Positions 15,128-22,138 of a stretch of DNA of 26,255 nucleotides are shown here, one piece after another. Every line of letters starts with the position of its first letter. Positions within the stretch are counted from its first letter, which is position 1. The stretch lies in NCBI GenBank assembly GCA_002361875.1, contig DERX01000006.1, positions 1 to 26,255 of the forward strand, written 5' to 3'. The stretch comes from Ruminococcaceae bacterium UBA3329. Its GTDB lineage: Bacteria; Bacillota; Clostridia; Oscillospirales; Acutalibacteraceae. The notes under the pieces are model-generated. The model saw nothing but the letters and a program-made list of their open reading frames with translations, was not told the origin of the DNA and searched no databases. The translations under genes were made by a program, and so were the position numbers.

Positions 15128-16036
15128 ATGGGAATTTTAGTTTTTGACATAGGCGGAACTGCTATTAAGTACGGTCTTGTAAGCGACAGCTTTGAAATTA
15201 TTGAATCAAATGAAATGCCGACTGCCAATGAGGGTGGGAAGGCAAATGCAAAAACAGTTTTGCAGAACCTTGACAGAGTAATGACCGAATATAAAGGGCA
15301 GTATAATGCTATCGGCATCAGCACGGCAGGACAGGTTGATTTTGAAAGAGGTTTTATTGTTTACGGAACGGACAATATTCCCGGGTTTACAGGTACCGAT
15401 ATGAGAGGTATCTTTGAAAGCAAATACGGAGTGCCTGTGGCAGTTGACAATGATGTTAACTGTGCAGGTCTCGGCGAGGCGCATTTCGGCGCAGGCAGGA
15501 GTTCGGATTATTTTATCTGCCTGACCTACGGTACGGGTGTCGGCGGTGCAATTTACCTTAACGGCGATCTTTTAAGAGGAGCAAAATCAGCAGCAGGTGA
15601 ATTCGGCCACATGGTTACCCATGCGGGCGGAGCCCGGTGCACTTGCGGACGAAAGGGCTGTTATGAAGCTTATGCCTCATGCCGTGCTCTTACAAACAGA
15701 GTTTCAGAGCATTTTGGAAGATATGTATCGGGAAGAGAAATTTATGAGCCGCAGATGCTCGAAGATCCGTTTATTAAACAGGCAATAAGCGATTGGGAAG
15801 ATGAGATTGTAAACGGTCTTGTTTCCCTCAGTTATATTTTCAATCCGCCCCTTATTGTTCTCGGCGGCGGAATTATGTCCGAGGAACAGCTTGTAAACAA
15901 TATCCGCAAAAAGCTTATCGAGAGAGTCGGCATAAATTATCAAAGCGTTCAGGTTGAAAAGGCACAGCTCAGGAATAAGGCAGGTATGCTCGGAGCGGCA
16001 TATATTGCAAAGCAAAGGCTTGACAGTTTAAAATAA
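15128..16036 (+). CDS. nanK: ROK-family sugar kinase, probably N-acetylmannosamine kinase
   Basis: A 302-residue cytoplasmic ATP-dependent sugar kinase. The phosphate loop DIGGTAIKYG is at residues 7-16. VDNDVNCAGLGE contains the catalytic aspartate, LTYGTGVGGAI is the adenosine-side loop, and the ROK zinc site reads GEFGHMVTH followed by CTCGRKGCYE. The site AGGAGA lies just before the ATG. Placement 14 bases after nanE makes ManNAc the likely substrate, but ROK glucokinases look similar, so the specificity is an inference from context. The gene downstream starts 19 bases after its stop. Confidence 0.85.
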   Translation: MGILVFDIGGTAIKYGLVSDSFEIIESNEMPTANEGGKANAKTVLQNLDRVMTEYKGQYNAIGISTAGQVDFERGFIVYGTDNIPGFTGTDMRGIFESKYGVPVAVDNDVNCAGLGEAHFGAGRSSDYFICLTYGTGVGGAIYLNGDLLRGAKSAAGEFGHMVTHAGGARCTCGRKGCYEAYASCRALTNRVSEHFGRYVSGREIYEPQMLEDPFIKQAISDWEDEIVNGLVSLSYIFNPPLIVLGGGIMSEEQLVNNIRKKLIERVGINYQSVQVEKAQLRNKAGMLGAAYIAKQRLDSLK

Positions 16037-16055
16037 AAATACGGAGGGCTTATCA

Positions 16056-17345
16056 ATGTTTTCATTTACGAAATGTCCCGAAGCAAAGTATTACACAATT
16101 CCCCAGTTGGATTTATCCGAAAAAACAGGCGATACACCGCCTGAGCTTGACTATTTATTTGAAAAATATGTAGTTGATGACAGCAAAGCGTATTTAGGGC
16201 ACCCTGACAGCATTTTATTAAAAAACGGCGATATTTTAACATTTTATCCCGAAGGTCACGGCAAGGGAAAAATAATAGTAAAAAGAAGCACCGACGGCGG
16301 AAAAACCTATACCGACGGGCTTAAAAATATGCCGTCATCTTGGGCAAATTCTCTTGAAACTCCTACAGTATTCAGATTGGATTTTCGTGACGGCAGTGAA
16401 AAGCTACTTTTGGTTTCGGGTAACCCGAAATGGCCTAAAACTCCTACACCCCTCGGCTTTAATTGCTCGATTTCGGATGATGAGGGTGAAACATGGACTG
16501 AATTTGAACGGTTTTTTGACAGAAAAAGCGATTTTACAATTTGTCCCGTAGTTTCAATGGCGAGCCTTATTCACCTTAAGGAAAACGGTGAGTTCGTTGA
16601 CAAGTGGATGGGAATTTTCCACGACAGAGGCTTTAGAAATTATAAAACAATTCTCACCTTTGAAAACGGTAAAATGCATTGGTCAACGCCTGAAAAATAT
16701 CTTTCCGATTACCGCAAAACAGAAAAATATACAGGTATTTGCGAGGTTTGCGCTGTTCGTTCAGACGGCGGAAAGGGAGATAGAATTTGCCTTATAGCCA
16801 GGGCAAATAAAAAACGCTCTAATTCTATTCTGTTTATTTCCGATGATGAGGGTAAAACATGGTCAGAACCTAAGTTTTTGCCGACGGCGCTTACAGGCGA
16901 GCGGCACAAGGCGGTTTATTTACCTGACGGCAGACTTTATATTACTTTCCGTTCAATAATCCTTTCAAAAGAGGATGTTATAAAGCAACGCAGTAATTAC
17001 GGCGAGAAAAATTGGTATTCCGAGGGCTTGGTTGCTTGGGTCGGCACATTTGACGACCTTGTAAACTTACGTGAGGGTCAGTACAGAATAAAGCTTGCCC
17101 ATACATATTTACCGAAGCAAAATGCACCGTCGCTTGTTGCAAATGCTGACACAGGATATTGCGGAAATGTGTTGCTCCCCGACGGAACGGTAGTAACCTC
17201 ATCTTACGGAATTTTCTTTACCGATGAAAAGGAGCACGGCGTCTACAATACGGATAAAGGCCTTCAAAAGCGCAAAACCTGCGTTGTTGCAAAGCGTGTT
17301 AATGTTAAGGATACAGATAAGCTTTTAAAAGATATTCTTGATTGA
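16056..17345 (+). CDS. Cytoplasmic BNR-repeat sialidase-like protein
   Basis: A 429-residue predicted six-bladed propeller of the sialidase/BNR superfamily. Three Asp-boxes (SxDxGxTW type) are clear: STDGGKTY at 78-85, SDDEGETW at 140-147 and SDDEGKTW at 262-269. Arginines in IARANKKR, GERHKAVY and TFRS could supply part of the carboxylate-binding triad. The classical N-terminal FRIP arginine is missing; the equivalent stretch reads YLGHPDSILL. There is no signal peptide, so it acts inside the cell. Its ribosome site GGAGGG is strong. As third gene after nanE and nanK it probably hydrolyses or rearranges an imported amino-sugar or sialoside, but the reaction is not established. Its 3' end overlaps the convergent DUF4363 gene by 21 bases. 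Confidence 0.8.
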   Translation: MFSFTKCPEAKYYTIPQLDLSEKTGDTPPELDYLFEKYVVDDSKAYLGHPDSILLKNGDILTFYPEGHGKGKIIVKRSTDGGKTYTDGLKNMPSSWANSLETPTVFRLDFRDGSEKLLLVSGNPKWPKTPTPLGFNCSISDDEGETWTEFERFFDRKSDFTICPVVSMASLIHLKENGEFVDKWMGIFHDRGFRNYKTILTFENGKMHWSTPEKYLSDYRKTEKYTGICEVCAVRSDGGKGDRICLIARANKKRSNSILFISDDEGKTWSEPKFLPTALTGERHKAVYLPDGRLYITFRSIILSKEDVIKQRSNYGEKNWYSEGLVAWVGTFDDLVNLREGQYRIKLAHTYLPKQNAPSLVANADTGYCGNVLLPDGTVVTSSYGIFFTDEKEHGVYNTDKGLQKRKTCVVAKRVNVKDTDKLLKDILD

Positions 17346-17705
17346 TATTTTTTCCTTTTCTCTTATATGGCGGACTCTTTCCGCCGCAACAGAAGACTGT
17401 TCTTCAAGCCTTTCCGTATTGCCCTGACGGGCAAGCACGGGGAGGCTTTTTACTGTCTTTTCAATTTCGTCAATTTCGCTGTGGTCCACCAAAAGAGAAA
17501 TTTTTCTTTCTTCTTTATCCCAAAGCTCAAGCGCTTTTTCTGTAAGCTCTATTGCTTTTTCACTGTCCTTAAATTCAGCCGCACTTTTAATTTCGTCAAG
17601 ATTTTCGGATAAATTTTTGCAAGATGAGTCAAGTGACAATACGCTGAAGGATGCAACAGCGATAACTAATATCAGCGCAATAACCGAAACAATAATTCTA
17701 TTCAT
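17325..17705 (-). CDS. DUF4363 family protein
   Basis: A 126-residue protein matching the DUF4363 pattern: one N-terminal membrane segment (RIIVSVIALILVIAVASFSV, about 3-22) and then a charged, helical outer domain with EKAIELTEKALELWDKEE and SEIDEIEKTVKSLP. No enzymatic motif is seen. Start and stop are shared with the DUF421 gene upstream in a TAATG junction (1-base overlap), which indicates translational coupling. The ribosome site GGGAGAGA precedes its ATG. The function is unknown; the pairing suggests a partner subunit of the DUF421 membrane protein. Confidence 0.8.
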   Translation of the reverse strand: MNRIIVSVIALILVIAVASFSVLSLDSSCKNLSENLDEIKSAAEFKDSEKAIELTEKALELWDKEERKISLLVDHSEIDEIEKTVKSLPVLARQGNTERLEEQSSVAAERVRHIREKEKISIKNIF

Positions 17706-18376
17706 TAAATATCTCTCCCGATTACAACAGTTTTACCCGATTTGTCAACGGTCATAAGAAGCGTATTGCCAACATCGATTTTTTGACTTTTTATAATACT
17801 TTTCAGCTTTTCATCAGTCATATTGCAGTCGTCAAAGGAGCTTCTCTCAATTTGCCCGTCTGTAATTACAACGCACGGTATTCCGCTGTCATCTGCGGTA
17901 ATGCCGGCGTTTTTATTTGTGACCGTTTCAAAGTCCGGCTTTAACATAACGCTCATTCTGCCGTTTGTTTCAATTATTCCGTAAGACACAAGGGATATAT
18001 CGAAAATATCCTTTTGCCGTAAAGCCTCTAAAATATCGTCAATGGTAAGCCGTAGCTTTTTCATTTCCTTTTGCTGTAATTCTCCGTCACGGATAATAAT
18101 TATCGGGTGGCCCTGAACAAGAAATCTGAATTTAAGACTTTTCATACTGACGGCAGATGTAATAATTTCAAATGCGACAAGGAGCATTACGGGCACAACG
18201 GTTGAAATCAGCGGAATATCGTTGTCTTCCATAGGCATCGCAATAATTTCAGATAAAAGCAATGTAATAACAAGCTCAGTCGGCTGTAATTCGCCTATTT
18301 GCCTTTTACCCATAAGCCTTACAACGCAAATTACAATAAAATAAAGAATAACTGTACGAATAATTGTTACAAACAT
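17705..18376 (-). CDS. DUF421 (YetF-like) membrane protein
   Basis: A 223-residue protein of the DUF421/YetF family. Three hydrophobic segments occupy the first 90 residues (ILYFIVICVVRLMG, ELVITLLLSEIIAMP, STVVPVMLLVAFEIITS). The family hallmarks GKRQIGELQPTELV and the cytoplasmic VQGHPIIIIRDGE followed by LTIDDILEALRQKDIFDIS are present. In Bacillus, YetF-family proteins have been linked to spore properties; no molecular activity is certain. The ATG follows a near-perfect GAGGTGAT site (18382-18389). It is read divergently from the spore germination operon across 74 bases and is coupled to DUF4363. Confidence 0.88.
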   Translation of the reverse strand: MFVTIIRTVILYFIVICVVRLMGKRQIGELQPTELVITLLLSEIIAMPMEDNDIPLISTVVPVMLLVAFEIITSAVSMKSLKFRFLVQGHPIIIIRDGELQQKEMKKLRLTIDDILEALRQKDIFDISLVSYGIIETNGRMSVMLKPDFETVTNKNAGITADDSGIPCVVITDGQIERSSFDDCNMTDEKLKSIIKSQKIDVGNTLLMTVDKSGKTVVIGRDI

Positions 18377-18400
18377 AAATAATCACCTCAGCTTATATAT

Positions 18401-18429
18401 TTTTTACGAAACATCGCTGAATATTACAA
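18401..18429 (-). promoter_or_regulatory. Weak putative promoter of the DUF421 pair
   Basis: Minus strand TTGTAA (18424-18429), 17 bases, TAAAAA (18401-18406). Each hexamer matches the sigma-A consensus at four of six positions. A sporulation sigma factor would be more plausible if the pair is spore-related, but no clear sigma-G or sigma-F boxes were recognised. Confidence 0.3.
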
Positions 18430-18450
18430 AAAAAACGGGGAAAAAACAAA

Positions 18451-19965
18451 ATGGTGATAAATGTGAAAAATTGGTATAGGAAAAAGGTTGACGAAATAAC
18501 TGCACCCACAAAATCGGACGACGAAAAAACACCTGTAAAGCCGACTGTTGCGGAAAATCTTGAATATCTGAAATCAAAGCTTACGCCGTCATTTGATGTA
18601 AAATACCGCAAAAGCGAAGTGGACGGAATAAAATTCGGCTTTGTAATGCTTGACGGAATGTGTGACAACGAGCTTATTACAGAGCAGTTAATTATTCCCA
18701 TTATGAGGGGAATTTACGAAACCGCAGACGGAGAAAAGGTGCTTGAGGCTGCGGCTGATTTAATTTCGGGCAGCATTGACAAATCAATTCAATATGAGCT
18801 GAATGCGTCAATCCGTGAAATGCTTTCGGGCAGTCTTTTAATGTTTGTTGAAGGCTCTGAAAGGGCAGTTTTATTCGGCGTTCAAAAATTCCCCAAACGG
18901 TCAATAAGTGAGCCTGACTCCGAAACACAGGAGAGAGGCTCAAAAGAGGGATTTTCCGAAAGCTTCAAGGATAATGTGGCACTTTTGAGGAGAAAAATCC
19001 GCACACCTGTTCTCAAAACCGAGATTTTAGAAGTGGGCGCTACAAGTAAGACAAGGGTTTGCATTGTCTATTTGTCCGACAGGGTAAATGAAAAAACGCT
19101 GGAGTCGGTAAAAAAGAAGATAAAAAACGCCTCGTTTGATGTGTGCCTCGGTTCGGGCTACCTTGAACCGTTCCTCGGGACCGAAAAAGCATCTTTCTTT
19201 TCGGGGGTAGGCTCAACAGAGCGCCCTGACGTTTTAACGGCAAAGCTTTCCGAGGGAAAAATCGGAATAATAACCGACGGCACTCCCTATGCTCTTTTTG
19301 TGCCGCATCTTTTTACCGAATATTTCCATTCTCTTGACGATTATCTTAAAAAGCCTTATTATGCCGTTTCAATACGGCTTCTTAAAATTGCCGCATTTTT
19401 TGTGGGAATTTTTCTTCCCGGAATTTATGTTGCAATTTGTACCTTTCACCAAGAGGTAATTCCCGAAACTATGATTTTCGATATATGCCTGCAGGAAAGC
19501 TTTGTGCCGCTCCCAGTGATGATTGAGGCGCTGATAATGCACACGGTGTTTGAAATTGTAAAAGAGGCGGGACTCAGAATGCCCAAAAGCATCGGCAATG
19601 CTGTTTCAATAGTGGGCGCACTTGTTATCGGCGACGCGGCAGTTAGCGCAGGGCTTGTTGCCGCCCCTATGCTTATAATTATAGGTTTAACTTCCATAAG
19701 CTCATTTGTTATTCCGTCGCTTTATGACGTTTCGTCGCTTTTAAGAGTAATACTCATAATAGTCGGCGGAATTTCGGGATTTTACGGAATAATGCTTGTT
19801 TTTGCGACCGTTATTATTAATATGGCGGCGGTTGCACCTTACGGTATTCCGTTTACTTCTCCGTTGTCGCCTACAAAAACAGGTGCGTGGCGGGATTCTG
19901 TTTTCCGTGCTGATTGGCGGACTTTAGGCAAAAAAAGATTACAGACAGACAGGCTTGATAAATAA
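18451..19965 (+). CDS. gerAA: Spore germination receptor A subunit (GerA family)
   Basis: A 504-residue inner-spore-membrane subunit of a Ger-type nutrient germinant receptor. It has a large hydrophilic N-terminal domain (about 1-300) with LLMFVEGSERAVLFG and the family signature RTPVLKTE followed by TKTRVCIVYLSD-like residues. A membrane region (about 300-465) contains LPGIYVAICTFHQEVIP, PLPVMIEALIMHTVFEIVKE and IGDAAVSAGLVAAPMLI. The hydrophilic tail has FRADWR. The length is normal. Stop and start overlap with the B subunit as TAATG, so the receptor subunits are translationally coupled. The germinant cannot be predicted; the A/B/C names denote subunit class only. Confidence 0.93.
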   Translation: MVINVKNWYRKKVDEITAPTKSDDEKTPVKPTVAENLEYLKSKLTPSFDVKYRKSEVDGIKFGFVMLDGMCDNELITEQLIIPIMRGIYETADGEKVLEAAADLISGSIDKSIQYELNASIREMLSGSLLMFVEGSERAVLFGVQKFPKRSISEPDSETQERGSKEGFSESFKDNVALLRRKIRTPVLKTEILEVGATSKTRVCIVYLSDRVNEKTLESVKKKIKNASFDVCLGSGYLEPFLGTEKASFFSGVGSTERPDVLTAKLSEGKIGIITDGTPYALFVPHLFTEYFHSLDDYLKKPYYAVSIRLLKIAAFFVGIFLPGIYVAICTFHQEVIPETMIFDICLQESFVPLPVMIEALIMHTVFEIVKEAGLRMPKSIGNAVSIVGALVIGDAAVSAGLVAAPMLIIIGLTSISSFVIPSLYDVSSLLRVILIIVGGISGFYGIMLVFATVIINMAAVAPYGIPFTSPLSPTKTGAWRDSVFRADWRTLGKKRLQTDRLDK

Positions 19966-21020
19966 TGAATTCAAAAATTTCTGCATTTCAGTTTTATTCA
20001 ATATTGCTTTTAAGCCGTATTTTGATAACTCTGACCTATACTCCGAAATATACTGAGGGCATTACAGCGTCGGATATGATTTTTCAAACGCTTTTCAGAT
20101 TTGCATTCGGCATAATCATCACATTGCCCGTATTTTTGCTGAATAAGAAAAATGAAAATGAGCTTCAAAATAAAAACGGTACATTTCCTAAAATAAAAGC
20201 ACTGATTTTTTCAGCGGTTTTCTTTTATTTTTCGGTTACTACCGTGTCTCGTCTCGACCTTTTTGCAGGCACGGTAATGTTTCCCGAAACAGATGTAAAA
20301 TTCTTGATTTTACTCGTTATTGTACTGTGTGCATACGCCGCTTCTCTCGGCATAGAGCCGATAGCAAGAAGTGCGGTGATGTTTGTAATTCCCGTGCTTT
20401 TGTCTTTGGCATTTATCTTTATTTCTCTTGTGAAAAAGATGGATTTTCTCAATTTAACTCCGCTTTTTTACAACGGAGTTTTTCCCGTAGTAAAAACCTC
20501 ATTAAACGCCGTGGGCAGAACGGTTGAATATGCAGTCATAGCTGCTTCACTTCCGTTTGTTAAGGGCAACAGCAAAAAAGGGTTTTTTATATGGATTACG
20601 GTGCAGACGGCAATTACAGCAATAATTTTCTTTTTCGAGGGAACCGTTCTCGGAGAATTTTCAAATATGCAGCTTTTCCCTGTTTATACAATTGCGTCAA
20701 TGGCACAGTTTTCATTCTTCAGGGGTCTGGGTGCAATTATTACGGGCGTTTGGATACTGTGCGCTTTCCTAAAAATATCACTGCTTATTTTTCTTCAGTC
20801 AAAGCTCATTTCAGAGGCGTTCGGCATAAAACAAATTACCGTTACGGTAGTTTCAGCGGTGTTGCTTTCGGTTGTATGCCTGTTTGTTTCAGGGAATGTC
20901 AGCAGGTTTAATGCTGTTGATTCGTCGCTTATAAAGTTTGTTTTAATTATGGTTTCCGTACCTGTTTTAGCGATTGCGGAGCTTATAACAAAGAGGGTGA
21001 AAAAATGCGTAAAGCAGTAA
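19965..21020 (+). CDS. gerAB: Spore germination receptor B subunit (GerAB-type permease)
   Basis: A 351-residue integral membrane protein of the endospore germination permease family, distantly related to amino acid/polyamine transporters and thought to bind the germinant. It is hydrophobic throughout with about ten membrane segments. ISAFQFYSILLLSRI and TPKYTEGITASDMI at the N-terminus, LGIEPIARSAVMFV near residue 125 and QLFPVYTIASMAQFSFFRGL near 240 match the family layout. It overlaps the A subunit by one base and the C subunit by 16 bases, so the operon is compact and complete. Confidence 0.93.
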   Translation: MNSKISAFQFYSILLLSRILITLTYTPKYTEGITASDMIFQTLFRFAFGIIITLPVFLLNKKNENELQNKNGTFPKIKALIFSAVFFYFSVTTVSRLDLFAGTVMFPETDVKFLILLVIVLCAYAASLGIEPIARSAVMFVIPVLLSLAFIFISLVKKMDFLNLTPLFYNGVFPVVKTSLNAVGRTVEYAVIAASLPFVKGNSKKGFFIWITVQTAITAIIFFFEGTVLGEFSNMQLFPVYTIASMAQFSFFRGLGAIITGVWILCAFLKISLLIFLQSKLISEAFGIKQITVTVVSAVLLSVVCLFVSGNVSRFNAVDSSLIKFVLIMVSVPVLAIAELITKRVKKCVKQ

Positions 21021-22138
21021 TGATTTTAATTGCACTGATTTGTGTGGGTACGGCAGTAAACCGAAATGCGTTTAAATCCGACATCAGCAACAGAGATGTT
21101 GTGCAGGGAGTGGGAATTGATATAAATAATGACGGGAGCTATACCGTTACGCTTGAAACAATAAATACCGAAAATTATTCAAATGCCGACGGTGCGGCAA
21201 AGCCTGTAATGAATTTGCGCACACTTAACGGTAAAACCGTAAGTGCGGCAATTAAAAGCGCTTATTCGATTGACGGCAAAACTCCCGTTCTGTCGCAAAA
21301 CAGAGTAATAGTAATAGGTAAAGAGCTTGCAGAAAAGGGAATACTCCCGTCTCTTGATTTTTTTATCCGTGACGCCGAAAATTACCCCACTGTGCAAATT
21401 GCCGCAGTTGAGGAAAAGGCATCTGACTTTTTTAAAAATGCGTCGAGCGAATCGACTGTTGTTTCAAGAAATATAGAAAAAATTTTGCTTACATCAGATG
21501 ATGATATGGCAGTTTCGTCAATAACCTTATGTGAGCTTATGAATCGCTCAAAAAGTGCGGGACATTCGTTTTATGTGCCGATTATCGAGACCTTTAAGGA
21601 GAAGGACAGACCTGAAATAAAGTCCAAGGGCACGGTAGTTTTTAAAGAGGGAAAATATTCTTGCAGTCTTAATGAGGAAGAAACGGTATCTTTAAATTTT
21701 CTTTGCAATAAGGCAAGAAGGGGGTCTGTAGATTTTAATACCGACAGCGGTGCCGCGGCAATAAGCATAATCAAAAGCAAAACCGTGCGTAGTGCGGATT
21801 ATTCCGCCGACAAGCCTGTATTCAATATTAAAATAGAAATAGACGCTGATATTGCGGAATCGGATACTGACGCAGGGTATAATCTTTCAAAAAGCGAGAT
21901 TAGCTCATTAAAAGGCTATGGTGAAGAAAAGGTGAAAGCGGATGTTGAAAAACTTATTCAAAAGCTTTATTCGGATAAAAAGGCGGATGCCGCAGGGCTT
22001 TCACGTCTTATTTACATTCATTATCCCGATTTGTTCAGGAAAAATGAAAAAAACCTCAGCGGAATAATGACAGAAAGTCAATATTCCGTTGAGGTGGAAA
22101 TATGTGTTCGCCGTATAGGGCAGGATTATGTATCGTGA
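21005..22138 (+). CDS. gerAC: Spore germination receptor C subunit (GerAC family), no clear lipobox
   Basis: A 377-residue C subunit of the germinant receptor. The N-terminus is a hydrophobic leader (AVMILIALICVG), then SNRDVVQGVGIDINNDGSYTVT, the usual opening of the mature GerAC domain. PVLSQNRVIVIGKELAEKGI and the C-terminal VEKLIQKLY section also fit. Most GerAC proteins have a TGCWD lipid-attachment cysteine; here the corresponding place reads GTAVNRN, and the only cysteine (C13, ALIC) is in the wrong context. Lipidation is therefore doubtful. The site GAGGGTGA lies inside gerAB, 4 bases before the ATG. The last 13 bases overlap the convergent GGDEF/EAL gene. Confidence 0.9.
   Translation: MRKAVMILIALICVGTAVNRNAFKSDISNRDVVQGVGIDINNDGSYTVTLETINTENYSNADGAAKPVMNLRTLNGKTVSAAIKSAYSIDGKTPVLSQNRVIVIGKELAEKGILPSLDFFIRDAENYPTVQIAAVEEKASDFFKNASSESTVVSRNIEKILLTSDDDMAVSSITLCELMNRSKSAGHSFYVPIIETFKEKDRPEIKSKGTVVFKEGKYSCSLNEEETVSLNFLCNKARRGSVDFNTDSGAAAISIIKSKTVRSADYSADKPVFNIKIEIDADIAESDTDAGYNLSKSEISSLKGYGEEKVKADVEKLIQKLYSDKKADAAGLSRLIYIHYPDLFRKNEKNLSGIMTESQYSVEVEICVRRIGQDYVS

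Noticed and set aside
18377..18450. Sigma-G-like promoter for gerAA (AATATTA near 18420)
   Set aside because: The -10-like word lacks the leading C and no -35 box lies at proper spacing.
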